Below, piece after piece: positions 57,745-64,000 of a DNA stretch of 64,000 nt. The stretch covers positions 460,273 through 524,272 of the forward strand of contig NZ_CP083762.1 of NCBI RefSeq assembly GCF_023558375.1, in the 5' to 3' direction. The number at the start of each line of letters is the position of its first letter. Position 1 is the first letter of the stretch. The notes below the pieces were generated by a model that was not told the origin of the DNA, did not search any database, and saw nothing but the letters and a program-made list of their open reading frames with translations. The translations under genes and the position numbers were made by a program. This stretch comes from Chroococcidiopsis sp. CCMEE 29. GTDB taxonomy: Bacteria; Cyanobacteriota; Cyanobacteriia; Cyanobacteriales; Chroococcidiopsidaceae.

Positions 57745-58229
57745 TGGGTTGCTCCTGTCATTGCATTTGCCAGATAGACTTCGAGGCGATCAAGGCATTC
57801 AGACCAGCCCGACTGGTGCAAATCACGCGATTCAACAGACTCGAAGACAGCCTGGTGGAAGGTCAACACTGTTTTACTTCCCTGTTCTATAAAGGTAACG
57901 GTCACAATCGTTTGGTGCTTAGGCTGACCGTTTTCGTCCTCCCAGGCAAACGTGAAGACAAGACGTTCTGGCTCGACGATCTCATGATAGACACCCTGCA
58001 TCCAGTGGTCTGTACCTTCGGGCGATCGAATGCAGGCTCGATAAGTGCCGCCTAAGCGAACATCCATTTGGCAAAATGTCGTTGTAAAATCCTTTGGACC
58101 TAACCAGCGTGAGAAGTGTTCTGGCTGAGTCCAGACCTTGAACACCAGACTACGCGGCGCATCAAACAGGCGCGCGAGCGTGAATTCGCGTTCCGACGTG
58201 GCGATTGCTTCCCTGTCTTTGGCGATCAT
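57741..58229 (-). CDS. SRPBCC (AHSA1-like) protein
   Basis: 162 residues: [77 protein letters not shown] and [16 protein letters not shown]. Typical START-like fold; commonly paired with ArsR regulators. Forms a two-gene unit with the GFA gene. Confidence 0.9.
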   Translation of the reverse strand: MIAKDREAIATSEREFTLARLFDAPRSLVFKVWTQPEHFSRWLGPKDFTTTFCQMDVRLGGTYRACIRSPEGTDHWMQGVYHEIVEPERLVFTFAWEDENGQPKHQTIVTVTFIEQGSKTVLTFHQAVFESVESRDLHQSGWSECLDRLEVYLANAMTGATQ

Positions 58230-58387
58230 GTTTCTTCTCCATTGAGTGTTGTAACTGGTGTAGATATCAGCTTGGGTTAACTCCTTTCACCAGGCAGGCG
58301 ACATTCACTGAATCAACCGCTTTCATTTTGGGCAGCATTACCAACTGGTTTTGACCACACCCCCCGCTAGTTCGCATACCGCATTCA

Positions 58388-59509
58388 TCATTCGATTGCC
58401 TTGACCACTGCGGAAGCAATATTAGACATTGCTCTTTCGCGTGCCTCTACAGGTGCTTTTGAACCAGCGACAAATACTGCGATCGCAATCCGTCTTCCCT
58501 TGGGAGAGCTGACGATCCCAACGTCATTGGTAGCAGTGCCGATGCCAAGTACGTCTGGACCCGTACCAGTTTTATGAGCAATCGACCAATTCTTAGGCAA
58601 GCCAGCTTTTAACCGCTGCTGTCCTGTTGGAGAATCGGTGGCGATTTTGAGCAACAAAGCCGTGGAGCGGTGAGATAGGAGTTGACGCGATTGCAGTTTT
58701 GCTAACAGGTCAACCATGCCTTCAGGAGTCGCCGTATCTCGTGGATCGGTGAGATATCTTTCGAGTGCCGCCTTTTTGACGGCAGCTGGAATCTGCTCTA
58801 CGGCTGCTGCATATTTCTGCTCGTCTGCTAATTCGGGGTGAAAATTTGTCATTCCTACGCAGTCGGGCTGGAGTTGCTGCTCCAAGCGATCGACACGGAT
58901 ATCCCTAATGTTCATCGCCTGCAAGATTGCTGTGACTCGCTTTGGTCCACCAACTAATCGCACTAATGCATCAGCCGCCGTATTATCGCTCATCCCAACT
59001 GAACGCTCCAAAAGATTTCGGACTGTAAATTGACTGCTATTGCCTCGGATCTCTTTCAAGATCGGGCTATACCCAGGCGCAAACTCAGGACGAGAAATGG
59101 TAACTAATTGGTCGAGCGAAAGCTTACCCGCGTCTACTAGCTTTAAGACAACGATGCCTACGGGAAGCTTGAATACACTCTGCATCGGAAATCGTTGCTT
59201 GCCATTGCGAAACCATGCCTCACCCGTATTCAAGTCCAAAACCCCAATTCCCACATTGCCTTGAGCGGCTGAAACATCGAGAGTGTCTAACTGCTGTTGA
59301 AGCAACGTTGGATGAGATCCAGCTACAGCAACCTGAGCTTTCACTGCCATCATTCCAGCTCCAACTGGCTCAATAGCATTGCTGGAACCTGATGCCGCCC
59401 CAGATGGCATTTGGACTTTGCTAGGAAGTAGGGAAACAGTTAGCCCAAACACCACTCCAAACACAATCCAAAAACGAAATCCAGAAATTGAAACCATTAG
59501 GCTCCTCAT
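58388..59509 (-). CDS. Class A beta-lactamase
   Basis: 373 residues from the ATG at 59509 (AAGGAGA upstream). Hydrophobic signal FRFWIVFGVVFGLTVSLL. Catalytic Ser and Lys in MQSVFKLP, SDN in SVGMSDNTAADALV, general base E in RLEQQLQ, and KTG in AHKTGTGPDVLG. Exported serine enzyme that hydrolyses beta-lactams; spectrum cannot be judged. The N-terminal linker (about 90 residues before the Ser motif) is longer than usual. Confidence 0.93.
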   Translation of the reverse strand: MRSLMVSISGFRFWIVFGVVFGLTVSLLPSKVQMPSGAASGSSNAIEPVGAGMMAVKAQVAVAGSHPTLLQQQLDTLDVSAAQGNVGIGVLDLNTGEAWFRNGKQRFPMQSVFKLPVGIVVLKLVDAGKLSLDQLVTISRPEFAPGYSPILKEIRGNSSQFTVRNLLERSVGMSDNTAADALVRLVGGPKRVTAILQAMNIRDIRVDRLEQQLQPDCVGMTNFHPELADEQKYAAAVEQIPAAVKKAALERYLTDPRDTATPEGMVDLLAKLQSRQLLSHRSTALLLKIATDSPTGQQRLKAGLPKNWSIAHKTGTGPDVLGIGTATNDVGIVSSPKGRRIAIAVFVAGSKAPVEARERAMSNIASAVVKAIE

Positions 59510-59582
59510 TGTCTTCTCCTTTTGAAGTTTCATTGCAAGATAAGATCTTAAACGACACTAAGTAATCCGCTGTTGGGTGCTC

Positions 59583-60056
59583 GTCATTGTTGCTCATACG
59601 CACGCACCAAAGTGTCAATGTCAAGCTTGTCCATTTTAAGGATTGCCTCCATGACTCGTTGCGATTTCTCCGCGTCATTGCTTTGCATCATCTCGCTCAA
59701 ACGAGCAGGAATATCTGCCACGACACCCCATACTTATCTTTGAGCCAACCACATCGTTGCTTTTCTCCATCCTCGGAGAGTTTATCCCATAGCTCATCAA
59801 CTTCTTGCTGCGTGTTGCAGTTCACAAAGAACGATATTGCTGGTGAAAATGTGAAATGGGGACCACCATTGAGAGCCATGAAATCTTGTCCATCGAGCTG
59901 AAATGTCACGGACATTACCGTCCCTTTTGGTCCATGTGCTCCCTCTGCATAGCGAGTTGTACTGAGAATCTTCAAGTTCTTGAAAATGGAGCTGTAGAAA
60001 TTAGCAGCCTCCTCGGCGTTACTGTCGAACCACAAAAATGGAGTGATTTTCTGCAT
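59583..60056 (-). pseudogene. VOC protein, PhnB-like, 3' frameshift
   Basis: ITPFLWFDSNAEEAANFYSS, VTFQLDGQDFMALNGGPHF, KYGVSWQI is normal PhnB-like sequence. A one-base deletion near 59713 then gives FLLV and stop; in the other frame PARLSEMMQSNDAEKSQRVM and AILKMDKLDIDTL follow, the usual C-terminus. Either a real frameshift or a sequencing error; the truncated product keeps most of the fold. Confidence 0.8.
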
Positions 60057-60112
60057 ATCGTTTTCCTGTTTTCTTTGATGTTGCTAACAATTTGTTCTGA
60101 GGTCAGTTAGCC

Positions 60113-60610
60113 TTAGATGCTGATCAAATACTCATCCAGGCAATCGAAGCTAGAGTTCCACCCGGCGACAACTCCCATTTCTTCATGCTTGCGACGATCG
60201 TCAGCAGTTGCATGAATAATCTGGAGGGTGAGTTTGGTCTTGCCGTCTAAATCCTCAAATACGGCTGTCATCACGATTCCCTGTGGCAGATCCGCGGCAA
60301 TTACCTGCTCAAAGCCTTCGTCAAATTCATCACTGGTGACAATTCGTTCGGGTGGTACGATTTCGCGGAAGACACCTTTGACCGGGTACTCCGTGCCATC
60401 TGGAGCCACCATAACGTAGCGAGATCGACCGCCTGGACGCAGATCTAACTCAGTTACACGAGTTGTGAAGCCTTTTGGTCCCCACCACTGCGCGATATGT
60501 TTTGGCTCTGTCCATGCCTTAAACACAAGTTCTCGCGGAGCATTGAACACACGGGTAATCACGATCGCGAGATCGCTTTGAGTCTCAGTAGAGCCGTTTT
60601 GTTTCAACAT
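60113..60610 (-). CDS. SRPBCC (AHSA1-like) protein
   Basis: 165 residues from the ATG at 60610, preceded by AAGGAGA. ITRVFNAPRELVFKAWTEPK, IAQWWGPKGFTTRVTELDLR, PGGRSRYVMVAPDGTEYPVK and GVVAGWNSSFDCLDEYL. Follows arsR by 33 bp, the standard ArsR-SRPBCC operon. Confidence 0.92.
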   Translation of the reverse strand: MLKQNGSTETQSDLAIVITRVFNAPRELVFKAWTEPKHIAQWWGPKGFTTRVTELDLRPGGRSRYVMVAPDGTEYPVKGVFREIVPPERIVTSDEFDEGFEQVIAADLPQGIVMTAVFEDLDGKTKLTLQIIHATADDRRKHEEMGVVAGWNSSFDCLDEYLISI

Positions 60611-60643
60611 TCGATTTCTCCTTAGATATGGAACGATCACAAA

Positions 60644-60994
60644 TTACTGCTTGCGATCTTGTTGCTTTGCCTCTGCTTGCAATTCCTGTAAATACTTGTC
60701 CAGACGATCGAGGTTCTCCTCCCAGAAGTGGCGATATTGCTCAATCCAAGTCGCTGCATCCTTGAGCGGTTCTGCCTCTAGCCGACAGGGTCGCCACTGA
60801 GCCTCTCGACCCCGTGTAATCAATCCGGCACGCTCTAGCACCTTGAGATGTTTAGAAATAGCAGGCAGGCTCATCTCAAAGGGTTGGGCTAGCTCAGTCA
60901 CCGATGCTTCACCCTTAGCGAGATGAGCCAGGATTGCCCGCCGAGTGGGGTCGGCAAGGGCGGCAAAGGTGACACTCAGTTGATCAGTGGACAT
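60644..60994 (-). CDS. ArsR/SmtB-family repressor
   Basis: 116 residues: VTFAALADPTRRAILAHLAK, SVTELAQPFEMSLPAISKHL, KVLERAGLITRGREAQWRPC. Winged helix-turn-helix without the metal-binding ELCVC motif, so not a metal sensor; belongs to the branch paired with SRPBCC proteins. First gene of the group; the dyad at 61013-61046 is its probable operator. Confidence 0.93.
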   Translation of the reverse strand: MSTDQLSVTFAALADPTRRAILAHLAKGEASVTELAQPFEMSLPAISKHLKVLERAGLITRGREAQWRPCRLEAEPLKDAATWIEQYRHFWEENLDRLDKYLQELQAEAKQQDRKQ

Positions 60995-61012
60995 TTAGGT
61001 TGGGAATCAGTA

Positions 61013-61046
61013 TTTAACCGTTTAGTTAATTAACTACTAGGTTAAA
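61013..61046. promoter_or_regulatory. Dyad operator upstream of arsR
   Basis: TTTAACC ... TAGTTAATTAACTA ... GGTTAAA: a nested dyad centred at 61029/61030, 19 bp before the arsR ATG. Autorepression site is likely. Confidence 0.7.
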
Positions 61047-61108
61047 TTTACGCACCAAAAATGTCAAGGGCTAACGTGATTGCATTTCTTGAACTTTTTA
61101 TTGCAATC

Positions 61109-61633
61109 TCACGTTTTCTGACTGCTTACGGAGATAGCAATAATGATCGCGACCAGACTCACCAGGGCGAATCCCGCCCGCGCCACATGGGAGTACTCCC
61201 ATTGATTACGCAAGTCCGTCCAGTCCACCGGACGAGTTTCGTTCTGCTGCCCTTGCCGATTGGCTGCGAATGAGAAAAAGCCAGCACTAAAGCCGCTGAG
61301 GTTTTCGCCCTCAAGCCAGAACTGATTGACTGGATGCGTCAGGAACCAATAGACAGCTTGCATCCCGACCAGCCCGAGTAATGCCACCAACGTCAGCCAG
61401 AATTCTGCACTCCTAAAGGGCGTAAAGAATAACAGGATGATGGTTGCAATTAAACCACCAAACTCGCCAATACCGCCGCCAATTGTAAAACCAGGATAAT
61501 AGATAGGCTGCATGGCAAAATACACTTCCTTTGTCAGCCGCATTTTTCCAGGAAACTCAAGGGTATGGGCGAGTGCCATCGCCATCGCTACAGCAATGAG
61601 GATTGCGGTCAGAATCTGTAGAACATTGAACAT
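61109..61633 (-). CDS. Membrane protein, DUF1772-like
   Basis: 174 residues, GAGGAGG before the ATG. Four hydrophobic segments: VLQILTAILIAVAMAMALAH, IGEFGGLIATIILLFF, FWLTLVALLGLVGMQAVYWF and ARAGFALVSLVAIIIAISV. The AHTLEFPGKMRL and YPGFTIGG loops resemble DUF1772 proteins. Function unknown. Confidence 0.65.
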   Translation of the reverse strand: MFNVLQILTAILIAVAMAMALAHTLEFPGKMRLTKEVYFAMQPIYYPGFTIGGGIGEFGGLIATIILLFFTPFRSAEFWLTLVALLGLVGMQAVYWFLTHPVNQFWLEGENLSGFSAGFFSFAANRQGQQNETRPVDWTDLRNQWEYSHVARAGFALVSLVAIIIAISVSSQKT

Positions 61634-61670
61634 TTGTGGTACCTCCTCGCCAACTGTTGATAGTTAGCAT

Positions 61671-61811
61671 GGTATTGTCAACTTAACTGTCTAACGGCTT
61701 GCTTATTGAGAAAATGACTAATTTACAGAGGCTAGAATACTGATTATTTCGTGACTCCAGAGGCACTTATTCTCAACAAACAGGGCTAAATCGAGTTAAG
61801 TTGACAATACC
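61671..61811 (-). repeat. 141-bp MITE-like element, copy 2
   Basis: Inverted relative to copy 1 at 3367-3507, same length, same 18-bp ends, a handful of substitutions inside. A truncated CHASE2 gene starts immediately at its right edge. Confidence 0.85.
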
Positions 61812-62327
61812 CCCCAGAATATTGCTGCTCAAGTTAGTCTGAAACAAATTCTCAGCGGACAGGTCAATCCTGATGCTTTCAAGGACCGCATAGTCCTGAT
61901 TGGTACGACAGCAAATAGTTTTCAGGACTTCTGGCTGACTCCTTACAGTAGCAACCAAAACTATGGTCAACAATTGCCGGGAGTAATGGCTCAGGCGCAG
62001 ATGGCCAGCCAAATTTTAAGTGCGGTGCTAGATAAACGACCGCTAGTTTGGGCTTTCCCATTCTGGGGTGATATGCTCTGGGTTTTTGGTTGGTCAGTGG
62101 TAGGAGGTATGCTAGCAATACAACTGAGACCCTTGTATTTAGGGTTGGCAGTGATTGGGGGAGGAATATGTTTGTATGGCTTGAGTTATGGTTTGTTGTT
62201 ACAAAGTGGTTGTTGGGTTCCACTTGTTCCAGCAGTTCTAGCATTAGTAGCAACTAGCGGCGGCGTAACAGCCTGCCTTGCCTCTGAGGCTCAAAGACGG
62301 CAGATTTTACCTCAACCTCAGCTATGA
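61812..62327 (+). pseudogene. CHASE2-domain protein, C-terminal part
   Basis: From the repeat edge: TPQNIAAQVSLKQILSGQVN, FKDRIVLIGTTANSFQDFWL, LPGVMAQAQMASQILSAVL, then three membrane helices (MLWVFGWSVVGGMLAIQL, LYLGLAVIGGGICLYGLSYG, WVPLVPAVLALVATSGGV). This is the end of an extracellular CHASE2 sensor domain with its membrane part. The start was removed at the 141-bp element. Overlaps the next ATG (ATGA). Confidence 0.88.
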
Positions 62328-63163
62328 ATTGGATCAACTCACCTCGCCAACAATGGATATTAGTTAGAGCGGTCGCTCTAGTATTCCTTGCCTTCACTAC
62401 GCCCCTGACCGCACAACCAGTCAAACCGGACAGTTCGGCTGTGCGCTACGTTCCCCCTCCAGCACCACCAACTCCAATACCAACATCTGGACGACAGCGA
62501 GGAGGGAGTAGCCGGGGGAATTGTCTAGTTGCAAATCAACCACTGGTTGCTCTGGTACCTTCTACTTGGAAGAATTTGGACAATCAACAGCAAAAAAGAA
62601 CCCCTGCCCTGAGTGCTTGGGAGTCTGTTTGGGGATTGACGACAGACGAATATCCCACCTTCTGGTTTTACCTGCCCTACTCATCAGCACCCAAGCTACC
62701 AATCGAGTTTGTGCTACAGGACGAACGGGGTAACAATGTCTATAAGACTGCTCTGACGGTAGCTCAGACCCGACCAAGTGTAATTGAAATTTCTCTGCCA
62801 TCAACCGCAACACCTTTGCAGGCAGATAAGATGTACCACTGGTATTTTTTGATTGATTGCGACCCGGATGCTCCACCATTACTTGAAGGTTGGGTACAGC
62901 GAACTGCCATCAATCCCACTTTAACAAAGCAATTAAAGGCAGCGACACCAAGGCAACGTGCAGCACTCTATGCAGCTAATGGTATTTGGTATGATGCGCT
63001 GACAACCTTAGCCGAACTCCGACGCGCTCGTCCAGAAGATACTGAATTGTTCAAAGATTGGCTCAGCCTATTGCAGTCCGCTGAGCTAGATGCGCTCGCT
63101 CGTGAGCCGATCAGCCCGTGTTGTACTGCCAAAAAAACTATGTTACAGCCAATTGCCAACTAG
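62324..63163 (+). CDS. DUF928 secreted protein
   Basis: 279 residues: signal peptide VRAVALVFLAFTTPLTAQP, Pro-rich linker, GNCLVANQPLVALVP, FWFYLPYSSAPKLPIEFVLQ, MYHWYFLIDCDPDAPPLLEG and YAANGIWYDALTTLAELRRA. DUF928 is mostly cyanobacterial and often lies beside CHASE2 and CHAT genes. Probably exported. Its 3' end overlaps the convergent CHAT gene by 21 bp. Confidence 0.88.
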   Translation: MNWINSPRQQWILVRAVALVFLAFTTPLTAQPVKPDSSAVRYVPPPAPPTPIPTSGRQRGGSSRGNCLVANQPLVALVPSTWKNLDNQQQKRTPALSAWESVWGLTTDEYPTFWFYLPYSSAPKLPIEFVLQDERGNNVYKTALTVAQTRPSVIEISLPSTATPLQADKMYHWYFLIDCDPDAPPLLEGWVQRTAINPTLTKQLKAATPRQRAALYAANGIWYDALTTLAELRRARPEDTELFKDWLSLLQSAELDALAREPISPCCTAKKTMLQPIAN

Positions 63164-64000
63164 CACGTAAGCTCCCCAATATCGGGGGTTCTGATAGCGC
63201 GGGTTTGGCAATAAAGTCAACTGAGCTTGACGGAGTGCTTCAGCTTTATTCACTTTCCTGCTAGCTAACTCCTGATAGAACTGACCCATTAGTAAAGCAC
63301 TGCTTTCATCGTCCAAAGACCATAGAGAAGCAATTGTGCTACCCGCCCCGGCTCTCACAGCTACTCCAGCTAGTCCTAAGGCTGCTCGTTTATCTCCAGC
63401 TGCTGTCTCGCAGGCACTCAGAACAAGTAATTCAAGGGCATTATGCATGCTGGTGTCTCTGGTTTGGAGTAAATTATTTAATTCATCAACAACAATTGGC
63501 TTATCCCAAGCTAAGACAAACGTTTGAGCAGCTTGGGAACTAAATTGACCGTGAGTTGCTAGGTGAACTATGGGAAACCGAACCGAGTCAATTTCTTTTT
63601 GCAAGGCAATGCTGGTAAACTTTTGGTTGAGTAGAACTGTGCTAGCTACCTCAGACTTAATTTGATTCAATTCCGCGCCCACATTGTTAAGGGCAGAAAA
63701 ACCTTGACGGGCTTGAGTTAATCCAGCGGTTAAGGCTTTTAACTTAACTCGCTCTATTGGTTGCGAAGGCAATAACTGCAATCCTGGGACGAGGGCAACT
63801 GCATACTTCTGGATCAGGTACTGCTGCCCATCGTAGAGAGCAGCCATTGGAATATTCCGTAAGGAACCATCTAGCACAAATACTAAGGTTTTAATTCGGC
63901 TTTTAGCTAAATCTGACTCAATTGGTTGAATCAGCCAATCGTATACTTGTTTGGAAAGAGGATAAACTTCTGAAAGTGCGTAGGTCTTGGTCAGTTTCTG
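63143..64000 (-). CDS. CHAT-domain (caspase-like) protein, 5' end beyond window
   Basis: 286 codons visible, open at the right edge. LVFVLDGSLRNIPMAALYDG, PIVHLATHGQF (catalytic His), LLVLSACETAAGDKRAALGL (catalytic Cys), AGAGSTIASLWSLDDESSAL and NPRYWGAYVLVGNWL make the CHAT peptidase fold. The N-terminal part, usually TPR repeats, is outside the window. With CHASE2 and DUF928 it forms a recurring cyanobacterial group. Confidence 0.92.
   Translation of the reverse strand, partial: QKLTKTYALSEVYPLSKQVYDWLIQPIESDLAKSRIKTLVFVLDGSLRNIPMAALYDGQQYLIQKYAVALVPGLQLLPSQPIERVKLKALTAGLTQARQGFSALNNVGAELNQIKSEVASTVLLNQKFTSIALQKEIDSVRFPIVHLATHGQFSSQAAQTFVLAWDKPIVVDELNNLLQTRDTSMHNALELLVLSACETAAGDKRAALGLAGVAVRAGAGSTIASLWSLDDESSALLMGQFYQELASRKVNKAEALRQAQLTLLPNPRYQNPRYWGAYVLVGNWL

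Overview
The window looks like cyanobacterial DNA. It is rich in the HIP1 octamer GCGATCGC. It carries cyanobacterial-type families (CHASE2, DUF928, CHAT, a very large Ser/Thr-kinase/AAA/PAS/histidine-kinase protein, type V-K CAST-like transposition proteins) and many IS1, IS630, IS6 and IS1380 elements. Gene debris and IS density mark it as accessory DNA: a plasmid, a secondary chromosome or a chromosome end.

1-14 kb, the most unusual part. A gene open at the left edge encodes a tyrosine-recombinase-fold protein resembling telomere resolvases (protelomerases). About 8 kb away lies a spacerless inverted repeat of 5,478 bp (7895-13372, two arms of 2,739 bp, centre between 10633 and 10634 at GGAATTCC). 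Every stretch compared was identical. Both arms carry the same IS1 copy with the same target duplication, and about 1.3 kb of non-coding DNA rich in small palindromes and TGTAC motifs. The pair suggests a linear replicon with hairpin telomeres: the palindrome would be a replicated-telomere junction, or two terminal inverted repeats joined head to head by the assembler. Between resolvase and palindrome lie a remnant type V-K CAST-like module (tnsB 3' part, tnsC, tniQ) and an IS1380-type element.

14-24 kb, a coherent nitric-oxide/respiration island: a methyltransferase, a cupin, truncated haemoglobin, a YwiC-like membrane protein, quinol-type NO reductase, a Crp/Fnr regulator, alternative oxidase and a PPOX flavoprotein. 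The palindrome TGAGCTAGCTCA, or a one-base variant, precedes three of the transcription units and is a plausible operator for the regulator.

24-46 kb, a decaying detoxification region: glyoxalase-like (VOC) proteins, RibD/DHFR-like fragments, a broken rifampicin phosphotransferase, SDRs and several SDR C-terminal stubs, azoreductase, quinone oxidoreductase, hydrolases, a berberine-bridge-like oxidase, and AraC and PadR regulators. It is cut by IS630, IS1 and IS6 elements. A shared motif of about 44 bp precedes several of these units. A single integron gene cassette (45955-46691) with a recognisable attC and a cupin gene sits just upstream of a DsbA-like gene.

46-64 kb: a NarL-type response regulator overlapping the giant hybrid kinase, an IS1 with another IS nested in its A8 slippery run, an ArsR-led SRPBCC/VOC group, a class A beta-lactamase, and a CHASE2 (truncated)/DUF928/CHAT group. 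A 141-bp element with 18-bp terminal inverted repeats occurs near both ends of the window in opposite orientation; a broken gene (tnsB, CHASE2) abuts each copy.
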